Below, one piece after another: positions 50,484-59,293 of a stretch of DNA of 64,000 nucleotides. Position numbers and translations under genes: made by a program. The notes under the pieces are model-generated. The model saw only the letters and a list, made by a program, of their open reading frames with translations, searched no databases and was not told where the DNA came from. Each line of letters starts with the position of its first letter. The stretch's first letter is position 1. The DNA comes from Streptomyces alboniger (lineage in GTDB: Bacteria; Actinomycetota; Actinomycetes; Streptomycetales; Streptomycetaceae), in NCBI RefSeq assembly GCF_008704395.1, contig NZ_CP023695.1, positions 1,054,001 to 1,118,000 on the forward strand, read 5' to 3'.

Positions 50484-50534
50484 GCACGTTCTGAGTCACT
50501 GCACGTTCTGAATCACTGCGCGTTCCGAGTCATC
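50484..50534. repeat. 17-bp tandem repeat, three copies
   Basis: Three head-to-tail 17-bp units (50484-50500, 50501-50517, 50518-50534) around the core GTTCTGAGTCAC. The second differs from the first by one base, the third by several. It lies between the paralogue 2 stop and the MFS gene. Confidence 0.8.
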
Positions 50535-50581
50535 GCAGAAACGGTTTGGCAAGTTGGCCGACCACCGGGGATAGTCCCTGG

Positions 50582-51913
50582 GTGACGACGACTCCCGCCT
50601 CCGCGCCACGCCGCCGCCCCTCCTGGGCGGGGCGGAATTACACGCTGCTGACCGCCGCCGCGATCGTGACGAACCTCGGAAGCCACGGGGCGTTGATCGC
50701 GGCGGCGTTCGCGGTTCTCGACGCCGGGGGCGACGGCGGGGACGTCGGGCTCGTGGCGGCCGCGCGGACGCTGCCGCTCGTGTTGTTCCTGCTCATAGGC
50801 GGGGCGGTCGCCGACCGGCTGCCGCGTCACCATGTGATGGTCGCCGCCAACGCCCTCAACTGCGTGTCGCAGGCGGCGTTCGCGGGGCTCGTCATCGCGG
50901 GCGAGCCACAGCTGTGGCAGATGATGCTGCTCACCGGTCTCGGCGGCGTCGGCCAGGCCTTCTTCGGGCCCGCGGCCGAGGGCATGCTGATGTCCTCGGT
51001 CAGCGGGGAGCAGGTCAGCAGGGCCTTCGCGATGTACCGGCTCGCGATGCAGGGCGCGGGGCTCGGCGGAGCCGCGCTCGGCGGGCTGATGGTCGCGGCG
51101 ATGGGCCCCGGCTGGGTGCTCGCCGTGGACGCGGTGGCGTTCGCGGCCGCGGGGGCGCTGCGTTCGTTCCTCGACGTCAGCCACATCCCGGAGCGCGCGC
51201 CGGGCGGCGGGCTCCTCTCCGATTTGCGGGACGGCTGGCGGGAGTTCACCGGCCGCCCCTGGCTCTGGTCGATCGTGGCGCAGTTCTCCGTGGTGGTGGC
51301 GGTGGTCGGCGCCGCCGAATCGGTGTTCGGGCCGCTGGTCGCCCGCGACGAGCTGGGCGGCGCGGGGCCCTGGGGCCTCGCGCTCGGCGCGTTCGGCGCG
51401 GGCACGGTCGGCGGCGCGTTCCTGATGATGCGGTGGAAGCCGCGGCGGCTGCTCTTCGCGGGCACCCTCTGCGTCTTCCCGCTGGCCGCGCCCTCGGCGG
51501 CGCTGGCCGTGCCGCTGCCGGTGGCCGGGCTCGCCGCGGTGATGTTCGTCAGCGGGGTGGCGATCGAGGTGTTCGGCGTCTCCTGGATGACCGCGATGCA
51601 CCAGGAGATCCCCGAGGAGAAGCTGTCGCGCGTGGCCGCCTACGACTGGTTCGGCTCGATCGCGATGGTCCCGCTGGCTACGGCCCTCGCCGGCCCCGCG
51701 GAGTCCGCGTTCGGGCGCTCCTCGTCGCTGTGGGGATGCGCGGCGCTCGTGGTGCTGGTGACTGCGGCCGTCCTGTTCGTCCCCGACGTACGCAACCTGA
51801 CACGGCGTACGAAGGAGGTGACGAGGGTGCCCGCGCCCCGCGCCGTCGGCTCCGCGGACGCCGTCGCCGCGACCTCAGCCGATGCTGAAGGCCCCGCCGG
51901 GCGGCTCGGGTGA
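50582..51913 (+). CDS. MFS exporter
   Basis: A 443-aa major-facilitator protein with about 11-12 helices, of the drug/siderophore exporter (MFS_3/EntS-like) type. The first helix is NYTLLTAAAIVTNLGSHG, then GGAVADRLPRHHVMVAANALN (motif A variant with D-R) and a later SGVAIEVFGVSWMTAMHQEIP, typical of this subfamily. The GTG start has no Shine-Dalgarno; a GATAGT-like -10 ends 6 nt before it, so a leaderless mRNA is likely. Its last 39 bp overlap the convergent spermidine-synthase-like gene. Confidence 0.85.
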   Translation: MTTTPASAPRRRPSWAGRNYTLLTAAAIVTNLGSHGALIAAAFAVLDAGGDGGDVGLVAAARTLPLVLFLLIGGAVADRLPRHHVMVAANALNCVSQAAFAGLVIAGEPQLWQMMLLTGLGGVGQAFFGPAAEGMLMSSVSGEQVSRAFAMYRLAMQGAGLGGAALGGLMVAAMGPGWVLAVDAVAFAAAGALRSFLDVSHIPERAPGGGLLSDLRDGWREFTGRPWLWSIVAQFSVVVAVVGAAESVFGPLVARDELGGAGPWGLALGAFGAGTVGGAFLMMRWKPRRLLFAGTLCVFPLAAPSAALAVPLPVAGLAAVMFVSGVAIEVFGVSWMTAMHQEIPEEKLSRVAAYDWFGSIAMVPLATALAGPAESAFGRSSSLWGCAALVVLVTAAVLFVPDVRNLTRRTKEVTRVPAPRAVGSADAVAATSADAEGPAGRLG

Positions 51914-52777
51914 GGGGACCGCGTCCTCGTCGCGTACGGCCTTCGCGTCGCCGATGAGGCGCCGCAGCGGCTCGCCGTGTTCGACGCGGGCGGGGAAGGC
52001 GTCGCACGCCGTGCGCCGGGCCAGTGCCGCGATGTCGATGGGGGCGTGCGAGGCGATGAGGACCGCGTTCCCGAAGCGGCGGCCGCGCAGCACGGCCGGT
52101 TCCGCGATCAGGGCCAGTTCCTCGAAGACCTCGGCGAAGGTGGCCAGCTGGGAGCGGAGGAAGGCGAAGGGCGCGCCGTCGGCGAGGTTCGCGGCGTATT
52201 GGCCGTCCGGGCGCAGCACGCGGTCGGCGGCCCTCGCGTAGGCGACCGTGGTGAGGTGCGCGGGCACGCGGGAGCCGCCGAAGACGTCGGCGACGAGGAG
52301 GTCGGCGCTGTCGTCGGGCGCGGCGTCGAGCCACTGCCGCGCGTCCGCGCCGTGCACGGTGATCCCCGAGTCCGCGGGCAACGGCAGTCGCTCGGCGACC
52401 AGTCGGAGCAGCCCGCGGTCGGCCTCGACGACGTCCTGCCGGGAACCGGGCCGGGTGGCGGCGACATAGCGGGGCAGGGTGAGGGCGCCGCCACCGAGGT
52501 GGGTGACGTCGAGCGGAAAGCCCGGTCCGGCCGCGGTGTCCAGGACGTGGGCGACGCGGCGCGCGTACTCGAACTCCACATGGGTGGGCGCGTCCAGGTC
52601 CACGTACGACTGGGGCGCCCCGTCGACGGTGAGCAGCCAGGCCCGCTCCCGGTCGACGTCGGGCATCAGCTTGGCGGTGCCGTGATCGACCTCCCGGATC
52701 ACCGGAATCGCCTCGTCCGGAGGCCCGGCCCCGGCGGCGGTCTCGAACTCGTGCTCGTGCTCGTCCACGTGCTCCAT
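51875..52777 (-). CDS. spermidine synthase-like (polyamine aminopropyltransferase family) protein
   Basis: A 300-aa Rossmann methyltransferase-fold protein of the spermidine synthase family. VTHLGGGALTLPRYVAATRPGSRQDVVEADR is the nucleotide-binding region, ADLLVADVFGGSRVP the catalytic-Asp region, and the small N-terminal beta domain contains QSYVDLDAP. Actinobacterial members often lack proven polyamine activity, so a different transfer reaction is possible. The ATG is at 52777. The 3' end overlaps the convergent MFS gene by 39 bp. Confidence 0.8.
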   Translation of the reverse strand: MEHVDEHEHEFETAAGAGPPDEAIPVIREVDHGTAKLMPDVDRERAWLLTVDGAPQSYVDLDAPTHVEFEYARRVAHVLDTAAGPGFPLDVTHLGGGALTLPRYVAATRPGSRQDVVEADRGLLRLVAERLPLPADSGITVHGADARQWLDAAPDDSADLLVADVFGGSRVPAHLTTVAYARAADRVLRPDGQYAANLADGAPFAFLRSQLATFAEVFEELALIAEPAVLRGRRFGNAVLIASHAPIDIAALARRTACDAFPARVEHGEPLRRLIGDAKAVRDEDAVPSPEPPGGAFSIG

Positions 52778-52783
52778 TGTGCC

Positions 52784-52820
52784 CGCCCGCCCCGGGGGCC
52801 CGATGCTCCCGGGGCGGGCG
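52784..52820. terminator. hairpin terminator of the EF-Tu-like gene
   Basis: Arms 52784-52795 and 52809-52820 pair perfectly over 12 bp around a 13-nt loop and can extend by one more pair. It lies 19 bp beyond the tuf-like stop (52839) and just upstream of the spermidine-synthase-like start. Confidence 0.8.
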
Positions 52821-52838
52821 GTGCGGGGTCATGGCCCG

Positions 52839-54008
52839 TCAGACGACCTCCGTGACGGTGCCCGCGCCGACGGTGCGGCCGCCCTCGCGGATCGCGAATC
52901 CGAGACCCGTCTCCAGCGGGACGTCGCGGCCCAGTTCGACCGTCATCGTGACCGTCTCGCCGGGCCGGGCCACGGCCGCCCCGCCGAGGTCGACGTCGCC
53001 GACCACGTCCGCGGTACGGATGTAGAACTGCGGCCGGTACCCCGTGGCGATCGGCGTCGTACGGCCGCCCTCGCGGGTCGACAGGACGTACACCTGCGCG
53101 GTGAAGCGCCGCTTCGGGCTGACGCTGCCGGGCGCCGCGACCACGTGGCCGCGGCGGACCGCGTCGCGTGGCAGGCCGCGCAGCAGCAGCGCCACGTTGT
53201 CCCCGGCCTGCGCCTCCTCCATGGGCTTGCCGAAGGTCTCCAGGCCGGTGACCACCGTCTCCGTGTCGGCGCCGAGGACCTCCACGCGGTCGCCGACGCG
53301 GACGGTGCCGCGCTCGACGGCGCCGGTGACGACGGTGCCGCGCCCGGTGATGGTGAGCACGTTCTCGACGGGCAGCAGGAAGGGCGCGTCGACATAGCGC
53401 TCGGGCATCGGCACGTACGTGTCCACCGCGTCGAGGAGCGCCTCGATCGCGGCGGTCCAACGCGGCTCGCCCGCCAGCGCCTTGAGCCCGGAGACCCGTA
53501 CGACAGGGACGGAGTCCCCGCCGTACCCGTGCGCGGAGAGCAGGTCGCGGACCTCCAGCTCGACGAGGTCGGTCAGCTCCTCGTCCCCGGCGTCGGCCTT
53601 GTTGAGGGCGACGACGATGTGGTCGACGCCGACCTGACGGGCGAGCAGGACGTGCTCGGCGGTCTGCGGCATGATCCCGTCGAGCGCCGAGACGACGAGG
53701 ATCGCCCCGTCGAGCTGGGCGGCGCCGGTCACCATGTTCTTGACGTAGTCCGCGTGGCCCGGCATGTCCACGTGCGCGTAGTGCCGGGTGTCCGTCTCGT
53801 ACTCGACGTGCGCGATGTTGATGGTGATGCCGCGCTGCGCCTCCTCCGGCGCGCGGTCGATGCGGTCGAAGGGCACGAACGTGCCGGTGCCGCGCTCGCT
53901 GAGGACCTTGGTGATGGCGGCGGTCAACGTGGTCTTGCCGTGGTCGACGTGGCCCATGGTGCCGATGTTCAGGTGCGGTTTGGTGCGGACATAAGCCGTC
54001 TTGGGCAT
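52839..54008 (-). CDS. tuf3: divergent elongation factor Tu (EF-Tu3 type)
   Basis: A complete 389-aa translation factor that carries aminoacyl-tRNA to the ribosome. G1 is GHVDHGKTT, the switch region has [16 protein letters not shown]3 is [11 protein letters not shown] (usually DCPGH), G4 is NKADAGD (usually NKCD) and G5 is VSGLKAL (usually SALKAL). The sequence therefore departs from housekeeping EF-Tu at several near-invariant places. It stands alone, not in the str operon, and fits the second EF-Tu (tuf3) known from Streptomyces. In that genus tuf3 is reported under positive stringent control. GGAGAAGG precedes the ATG. Confidence 0.9.
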   Translation of the reverse strand: MPKTAYVRTKPHLNIGTMGHVDHGKTTLTAAITKVLSERGTGTFVPFDRIDRAPEEAQRGITINIAHVEYETDTRHYAHVDMPGHADYVKNMVTGAAQLDGAILVVSALDGIMPQTAEHVLLARQVGVDHIVVALNKADAGDEELTDLVELEVRDLLSAHGYGGDSVPVVRVSGLKALAGEPRWTAAIEALLDAVDTYVPMPERYVDAPFLLPVENVLTITGRGTVVTGAVERGTVRVGDRVEVLGADTETVVTGLETFGKPMEEAQAGDNVALLLRGLPRDAVRRGHVVAAPGSVSPKRRFTAQVYVLSTREGGRTTPIATGYRPQFYIRTADVVGDVDLGGAAVARPGETVTMTVELGRDVPLETGLGFAIREGGRTVGAGTVTEVV

Positions 54009-54299
54009 GGTGGTTCCTTCTCCGGAACTCGAAGCTGTTGCCCCGGCCCCGCGGCGTGCGCGCGGGCGGGACGGGGACCCCGGGGCCGGACCGACCCTCC
54101 CCCTGCGGGGTCCGCCGGAGTGTCCGGGGAGGGTCAGCTTCGGGCGCCGTCGAAGGCGTCGGGGGCGACAGGGGCGAGGTCGGCAGCCTTCGCAGCGCCC
54201 GCGACTGCGGGCGTGGCTGCGAGGAAGGCGTACCGGAACATGCGTCTGATCCTCACCGAAGGGGGCGCCCGCGTCGAACGATTTTCGCTCGCACCCGGT

Positions 54300-54998
54300 T
54301 CAGAGGTTCTTCAGCGCTTCCCGCACCGAAAGCGGGGAGAGCCGGTCCCGTTGGCGCCCGACGAAGGCGCGTACCGCTTCCGGATCGGTCTTGGCGTACT
54401 CCCGAAGGGACCAGCCGATGGCTTTCCTGATGAAGAAGTCGGGGTGCCCGGACTGCCGTACGCAGTAGGCGAAGAGACGCTCCGCGTCCGTCGCCGACTT
54501 GTGGCGCAGCTGATGGAGGAGAGCCGTGCGGGCCACCCAGAGGTCCTCGTCCTCGATCCACTCGTCCATGGCCGCGCGCAGCCCGGGGTCGGCTGCGACC
54601 AGGCCGCCGACGACGTGCGCGGCGAGCAGATCGACGGTGTCCCACCAGGAGCGCGTCGTCACGAGGTGACGCGCGACGGGCAGGAAGGCGGACGAACAGC
54701 GCTTCACGTGACTGCGCAGGTAGTCCACGGCGAAGTAGGCGTACTCCCGTTCGGGCAGTGCCCAGCAGCGCAGCGCGATCGCCGCGCAGTCCGCCTCGTC
54801 GGGGCGCGGCGTCCCGGCGAGCACGGCGCGGGCCAGCTCGCGGCGCACGGGCGAGGTCAGCCCCAGGAAGGGGGCGATGTCCTTCATATACGCGCGCATC
54901 CGAGCGGCCTGCGGCCGGTCGGCCGCCGCGGAGTAGCTCTCGACGAGCCGGTCGAGAACCGCGTCGGCCAGGTCACTTCTCGGGACTGTGACGCTCAT
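54300..54998 (-). CDS. DNA alkylation repair enzyme, AlkD-like
   Basis: A 232-aa all-helical HEAT-repeat protein of the AlkD/AlkC DNA glycosylase family. YMKDIAPFLGLTSPVRREL, ALPEREYAYFAVDYLRSH, TRSWWDTVDLLAAHVVG (the Trp-Trp-Asp catalytic-type stretch) and HPDFFIRKAIGWSLREYAKTDPE are characteristic. It excises alkylated bases. The ATG at 54996-54998 is preferred but two nearby upstream ATG/GTG codons are possible. It is divergent from the TVP38 gene. Confidence 0.85.
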   Translation of the reverse strand: MSVTVPRSDLADAVLDRLVESYSAAADRPQAARMRAYMKDIAPFLGLTSPVRRELARAVLAGTPRPDEADCAAIALRCWALPEREYAYFAVDYLRSHVKRCSSAFLPVARHLVTTRSWWDTVDLLAAHVVGGLVAADPGLRAAMDEWIEDEDLWVARTALLHQLRHKSATDAERLFAYCVRQSGHPDFFIRKAIGWSLREYAKTDPEAVRAFVGRQRDRLSPLSVREALKNL

Positions 54999-55035
54999 GA
55001 GACGCACCATACGGCGATCAGACACATCAGCCCGT

Positions 55036-55047
55036 TAGTCTTCCCAA
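55036..55047 (+). promoter_or_regulatory. -10 element of the TVP38 gene, probably leaderless
   Basis: TAGTCT (55036-55041, a TAGNNT hexamer) ends 6 nt before the ATG, and there is no Shine-Dalgarno. No good -35 is visible. Confidence 0.5.
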
Positions 55048-55755
55048 ATGTTCGAGACCGCAACCGCCCGACCCCAGGGCTTCGCCGTGCGCTGCACCAG
55101 GGCGCTGCTGTCTCCGTGGTCACGGCTGTCGCTGCTCGTGGTGCTGCTCGCGGCGGCGGGGACGTGCGTGCTGCTGTTCGAACCGCAGCGGCTCCTCTCC
55201 GACGGGTGGCCGGCGCAGCTGGGCGGCGCCACGGCGGTGGCCCTGTTCGCGGTGGCGTACGGGGCGTGCACCGCCGCGTTCGTGCCGCGGCCGCTGCTCA
55301 ATCTGGCGGCCGGCGCGCTCTTCGGCTCGCAGGCGGGTCTCGTCGCGGCGGTCGCGGGCACGGTGTTCGGTGCCGGGATCGCCTTCGGGCTCGGCCGGAT
55401 GCTGGGCCAGGACGCGCTGCGGCCGCTGCTGCGGGGCCGCTGGCTGAAGGCCGCGGACGGCCAGCTCAGCCGGCACGGCTTCCGGTCGATGCTGGCCGCG
55501 CGGCTCTTCCCCGGCGTGCCGTTCGCCGCGGCGAACTACTGCGCGGCGGTCTCCCGCATGGGCTGGCTGCCGTTCCTGATCGCCACGGGCCTCGGGTCGA
55601 TTCCGAACACGGCGGCGTACGTCGTCGCCGGTGCCCGCGCCTCGACGCCGACGTCGCCGGTCTTCCTGATCGCGATGGGCTTCATCGCGGTGACGGGTCT
55701 GGCCGGGGCCACGGTCGCCTGGTTCAAGCGCCACCACTTCCGCAGCGGCCGCTGA
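55048..55755 (+). CDS. TVP38/TMEM64-family membrane protein
   Basis: A 235-aa membrane protein of the VTT (DedA-like) superfamily. The VTT core is YGACTAAFVPRPLLNLAAGALFGSQAGLVAAVAGTVFGAGIAFGLGR, followed by RHGFRSMLAARLFPGVPFAAANYCAAVSR (the F..R..PG.P motif) and IATGLGSIPNTAAYVVAG. About five to six helices are expected. It is probably a lipid scramblase or small-molecule permease; the family function is not settled. The gene is divergent from AlkD. Confidence 0.88.
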   Translation: MFETATARPQGFAVRCTRALLSPWSRLSLLVVLLAAAGTCVLLFEPQRLLSDGWPAQLGGATAVALFAVAYGACTAAFVPRPLLNLAAGALFGSQAGLVAAVAGTVFGAGIAFGLGRMLGQDALRPLLRGRWLKAADGQLSRHGFRSMLAARLFPGVPFAAANYCAAVSRMGWLPFLIATGLGSIPNTAAYVVAGARASTPTSPVFLIAMGFIAVTGLAGATVAWFKRHHFRSGR

Positions 55756-55786
55756 CGCCCACTGGCCCCGCGGGCTTCGGGGCCCT

Positions 55787-56956
55787 TCAGAGCGCTTCGA
55801 GGATCGTCGCGTTGGCGAGCCCGCCGGCCTCGCACATGGTCTGTAGGCCGTACCGGGAGCCGCGCAGGCGCATCGCGTGTACGAGCGTGGTCATCAGACG
55901 GGTGCCGCTGGCGCCGAGCGGGTGGCCGAGGGCGATGGCCCCGCCGTGGACGTTGACCTTCTCATGGTCGGCGCCGGTCTCCTGCAACCAGGCCAGAACT
56001 ACGCTCGCGAAGGCCTCGTTGACCTCGAACAGGTCGATGTCGTCGAGGCTGAGCGACGCCTTGCGCAGCACCTTCTCGGTGGCGGGCAGGATGCCGGTGA
56101 GCATCATGAGCGGGTCGGAGCCGGTGACGGCGAAGCTGTGCAGCCGGGCGAGCGGGCGCAGGCCGAGCCGGGCCGCGTGCTCGCTGGTGGTGATGAGGAC
56201 GGCGGACGCGCCGTCGTTGACGGGGCTGGAGTTGCCCGCCGTCACGGACCAGTCGATCTGCGGGAAGCGTTCGCCGAACTGGGGGTCGTAGTAGGCGGGC
56301 TTGAGACCGGCGAGGACCTCGGGGGTGGTGGCGGGGCGCACCGACTCGTCGCGGGTGAGGCCCGCGACCGGCGCGGTCTCGGCGTCGAAGAGGCCCGTGT
56401 CCCAGGCGCGCGCGGCCCGCTGGTGGGAGGCCGTGGCGAAGGCGTCCATCCGGTCGCGCCCGATGGACCACTTGGCGGCGATCAGCTCGGCGCTGATGCC
56501 CTGCGGGACCAGGCCGTCGGGGTAGCGCTCGGCGATGCCGGGCCCGAACGGGTCGGCTCCCGCGGGCACGTTCGACCACATCGGTACGCGGCTCATCGAC
56601 TCCACGCCGCAGGCCACGACCATGTCGTACGCCCCCGACATGACGCCTTGCGCCGCGAAGTGCACGGCCTGCTGCGAGGAGCCGCACTGCCGGTCGACGG
56701 TGGTCGCCGGCACGGACTCGGGGAAGCCCGCCGACAGGACGGCGTAGCGGGTGGTGTTCATGGCCTGCTCGCCGACCTGGTCGACGGTGCCGCCGATCAC
56801 GTCGTCGACCAGGGCGGGGTCGATTCCGCTGCGCTCGACGAGGGCGCGCAGGGTGTGGGCGAGGAGTTCGACGGGGTGGACGCCGGCGAGGGCGCCGTTG
56901 GGCTTGCCCTTGCCGACGGGGGTGCGTACGGCTTCGACGATGACGGCGTCACGCAT
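55787..56956 (-). CDS. thiolase (acetyl-CoA C-acyltransferase)
   Basis: A 389-aa thiolase. The nucleophile Cys is in VDRQCGSSQQAVHFA, the second half has FEVNEAFASV, HGGAIALGHPLGASGTRL (catalytic His) and QTMCEAGGLANATI (second Cys). The complete set indicates an active degradative or acetoacetyl thiolase. The start motif MRDAVIVEAVRTPVGKGK is normal. AGAGG precedes the ATG. It is divergent from an HxlR regulator across a gap containing a clear inverted repeat. Confidence 0.92.
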   Translation of the reverse strand: MRDAVIVEAVRTPVGKGKPNGALAGVHPVELLAHTLRALVERSGIDPALVDDVIGGTVDQVGEQAMNTTRYAVLSAGFPESVPATTVDRQCGSSQQAVHFAAQGVMSGAYDMVVACGVESMSRVPMWSNVPAGADPFGPGIAERYPDGLVPQGISAELIAAKWSIGRDRMDAFATASHQRAARAWDTGLFDAETAPVAGLTRDESVRPATTPEVLAGLKPAYYDPQFGERFPQIDWSVTAGNSSPVNDGASAVLITTSEHAARLGLRPLARLHSFAVTGSDPLMMLTGILPATEKVLRKASLSLDDIDLFEVNEAFASVVLAWLQETGADHEKVNVHGGAIALGHPLGASGTRLMTTLVHAMRLRGSRYGLQTMCEAGGLANATILEAL

Positions 56957-56991
56957 GGTGCGGCCTCTTTCGACTACCGAGGGAGATACCA

Positions 56992-57029
56992 GTGAGTAGG
57001 AAATCTGGACTCACCATAACTTCGTGAGT
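56992..57029. promoter_or_regulatory. HxlR-type operator: three GTGAGT half-sites between thiolase and HxlR genes
   Basis: GTGAGT (56992-56997), ACTCAC (57009-57014) and GTGAGT (57024-57029) give a perfect 6-bp inverted repeat with a 9-bp spacer plus a further half-site 11 bp away. They lie in the 117-bp gap between the divergent genes and are the natural target of the encoded HxlR protein. Confidence 0.6.
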
Positions 57030-57060
57030 TGGAAAATCAAACCCTCTCGGACGCGCCCCC

Positions 57061-57073
57061 TAGACTGCCCCGC
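57061..57073 (+). promoter_or_regulatory. -10 element of the hxlR gene, probably leaderless
   Basis: TAGACT (57061-57066) ends 7 nt before the ATG. No Shine-Dalgarno lies between. It is 32 bp downstream of the GTGAGT repeats. Confidence 0.55.
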
Positions 57074-57535
57074 ATGAAGGATCCGCGTCCCTGCTCCATC
57101 GCCGATGCCCTCGCCCTGGTCGGCGAGAAGTACTCCCTGCTCGTATTGCGCGAGGTGTGCCTCGGCAACGAACGCTTCGACCAGCTCGTACGCAACATCG
57201 GCGCGCCCCGCGACGTCCTCGCCGCACGCCTTCGCCGACTGGTGGAGGCCGGCGTCCTGGAGAAGGTCGTCTACAGCGAGCGTCCGCAGCGCTTCCGGTA
57301 CCGGCCGACGCGGGCGGGCCTCGAACTGGAGCCGGTCCTGATGACCCTGATGGCGTGGGGTGACCGGCATCTGCGCGGGGACGACGGCCGCCCGATGATC
57401 CTTGAGCACGTGTGCGGTCATGAACTGGTCCCCGTGGTGACCTGCGCGGCCTGCGGCGACGCGGTCCGCCACGAGGACCTCACCGCGCATCCCCAGACCC
57501 CGGGCTGGACGACGACGGGGCCCTCGGCCGCCTGA
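57074..57535 (+). CDS. HxlR-family winged-helix regulator
   Basis: A 153-aa regulator with the HxlR wHTH: CSIADALALVGEKYSLLVLREVCLGNERFDQLVRNIG, VLAARLRRLVEAGVLEK and RYRPTRAGLELEPVLMTLMAWGDRH. The C-terminal tail has CGHELVPVVTCAACGD, three cysteines that could bind zinc or sense oxidants. The N-terminal cysteine of the family redox switch is also present (PCSIADA). The leaderless ATG is at 57074. By position it controls the divergent thiolase. Confidence 0.88.
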   Translation: MKDPRPCSIADALALVGEKYSLLVLREVCLGNERFDQLVRNIGAPRDVLAARLRRLVEAGVLEKVVYSERPQRFRYRPTRAGLELEPVLMTLMAWGDRHLRGDDGRPMILEHVCGHELVPVVTCAACGDAVRHEDLTAHPQTPGWTTTGPSAA

Positions 57536-57837
57536 ACGGCGGCCCGACGCGGGGCCGGGACGCGGCCTGCGACACGGTCGGCGCCGGGCGGCCCGGCGCA
57601 GACGAGGCGGCCCTCCCGGCGGTCCCGTAACCCAAGGCCGCTACGCTGCCCCACGACGAGGGGCACGATCACCCCTCGCGTCCCGGCATTCCGCCTCCCG
57701 CACGCTCTTCCCCGCACGGCTCCCGCACGCTTCTTCCCGCACGCCCCAGCCACGCTCCTCTACGACCTTGATGACCTCGATGACCGCTGTGACCGCTCGC
57801 GCGGTCTGATGATCAGTACTTGGACGGCGCAGTTCTC
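57536..57837. other. 302-bp intergenic region upstream of uppP
   Basis: It contains a TACGCT hexamer (about 57641-57646) that could be a -10, a hairpin GAGGGG/CCCCTC (57658-57663 with 57672-57677), and four imperfect copies of CCCGCACG between about 57695 and 57748. No gene is visible. Confidence 0.5.
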
Positions 57838-58710
57838 ATGTCTTGGCTTGAATCCTTCATCCTCGGGCTCGTCCAGGGACTGACCGAGTTCCTTCCGATC
57901 TCCTCCAGCGCGCACCTGCGGCTGACGGCGGCGTTCGCGGGCTGGCACGATCCCGGCGCGGCCTTCACGGCGATCACGCAGATCGGCACCGAGACCGCCG
58001 TGCTGATCTACTTCCGCAAGGACATCGCGCGGATCCTGTCGGCGTGGTTCGGCTCGCTCCTCGGGAAGGTGCCGCGCTCGGACCACGACGCGCAGATGGG
58101 CTGGCTGGTCATCGTGGGCTCGATCCCGATCGGCGTCCTCGGCGTGACGTTCAAGGACCAGATCGAGGGCCCCTTCCGCGACCTGCGCCTGATCGCCACC
58201 ACGCTGATCGTCATGGGCATCGTCCTCGGCATCGCCGACCGCCTCGCGGCCCGTGTCGAGACGGGCGGAAAGCACCGCGCCGTACGCCACCGCAAGGGGC
58301 TCAAGGAGCTGGGCGTCAAGGACGGCCTGATCTTCGGCCTCTGCCAGGCGATGGCGCTGATCCCGGGCGTCTCCCGCTCCGGCGCCACGATCAGCGGCGG
58401 CCTCCTCATGGGCTACACCCGCGAGGCGGCGGCCCGCTACTCCTTCCTCCTGGCCATCCCCGCCGTGCTCGCCTCGGGCGTCTTCGAGCTGAAGGACGCG
58501 GGCGAGGGGCACGTCTCCTGGGGGCCGACGATCTTCGCGACGGTCGTGGCGTTCGTGGTCGGCTACGCGGTCATCGCCTGGTTCATGAAGTTCATCACCA
58601 CCAAGAGCTTCATGCCGTTCGTCTACTACCGGATCCTGCTCGGCATCGTGCTCGTCGTGCTGGTCAGCATGGGTGTGCTGAGCCCGCACGCGGGCGAGTC
58701 GGCGGGCTGA
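57838..58710 (+). CDS. uppP: undecaprenyl-diphosphatase
   Basis: Integral membrane pyrophosphatase (BacA type) of 290 aa that recycles the C55 lipid carrier for cell-wall and glycan synthesis and confers bacitracin resistance. Motif 1 is LVQGLTEFLPISSSAHL and motif 2 is IPGVSRSGATISGGLL, both complete, in an otherwise hydrophobic protein with about eight helices. The ATG at 57838 begins the conserved SWLESFILGLVQG helix; a TTG 18 bp upstream is an alternative. No clear Shine-Dalgarno is present. It stands alone. Confidence 0.95.
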   Translation: MSWLESFILGLVQGLTEFLPISSSAHLRLTAAFAGWHDPGAAFTAITQIGTETAVLIYFRKDIARILSAWFGSLLGKVPRSDHDAQMGWLVIVGSIPIGVLGVTFKDQIEGPFRDLRLIATTLIVMGIVLGIADRLAARVETGGKHRAVRHRKGLKELGVKDGLIFGLCQAMALIPGVSRSGATISGGLLMGYTREAAARYSFLLAIPAVLASGVFELKDAGEGHVSWGPTIFATVVAFVVGYAVIAWFMKFITTKSFMPFVYYRILLGIVLVVLVSMGVLSPHAGESAG

Positions 58711-58750
58711 GCGGCGCGTCGTCCGCTTCTGCGCCCCTCGCCGGCCTGCG

Positions 58751-59116
58751 CTAGGCCTCCGCCCCCTTTACGTACTCCTGGGCCATGCCCCCCGCGAAGT
58801 CGTACAGCACGACCGGCTCGTCGCCGACGACCCAGGCGTCGTGACCGGGCGAGCACACGAAGACATCGCCCGGTCCGACTTCGCTTTCGCCTCCGTCGTC
58901 CATGCGGATGTGCATCCGCCCCTGGATGACGCAGCCGTTGTGGTGGATCTGGCAACTCTCGGTACCGGTGAGCGGCGCCACGGACTCGGACCAGCGCCAG
59001 CCGGGCTCGAAGGTGGCCACGGCGAAGTCCAGTCCTGTGAGATGGACGGCTTCGAGGTGGCCATGGGGGAACTCGAGCTGTTCGTCCGGCTTCTCGACCG
59101 TCTTGACCTCCATCAT
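58751..59116 (-). CDS. small cupin-domain protein
   Basis: A 121-aa single cupin. The conserved HHNGCVIQGRMHIRMDDG and GPGDVFVCSPGHDAWVVGDEP hold the metal-ligand set (H-H, E/Q, H). An upstream segment FEPGWRWSESVAPLTGTESCQ is typical of Streptomyces cupin proteins of unknown enzymatic role. GGAGG lies 8 nt before the first of two adjacent ATG codons. The stop is 40 bp from that of convergent uppP. Confidence 0.85.
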   Translation of the reverse strand: MMEVKTVEKPDEQLEFPHGHLEAVHLTGLDFAVATFEPGWRWSESVAPLTGTESCQIHHNGCVIQGRMHIRMDDGGESEVGPGDVFVCSPGHDAWVVGDEPVVLYDFAGGMAQEYVKGAEA

Positions 59117-59293
59117 GATGACTTCCTCCGTTCGGGCCATACCCTGCCCATGCTCCGGGAGTCAGTCGTCGCCGCCGCGGGGTCCACGGCCGACATCACC
59201 AGCCGACCCCTTTCACTCCATCCTCTGCCTGTCAACCGGAGGATGCCAACCGGGGTCTCGCCCCGGCTCCAGGGGCTCGGGGCCCTCGGAACC

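Noticed and set aside
54009..54299. Search for a further gene between EF-Tu and AlkD
   Set aside because: No frame on either strand has a start with a ribosome site and coding-type composition. It is taken as the tuf3 promoter region.
52779..56291. A plus-strand open frame of about 1170 codons running over the EF-Tu, AlkD and TVP38 genes
   Set aside because: It is antisense to, or in another frame of, genes with complete family motifs and own starts. Long spurious frames are expected at this GC content.
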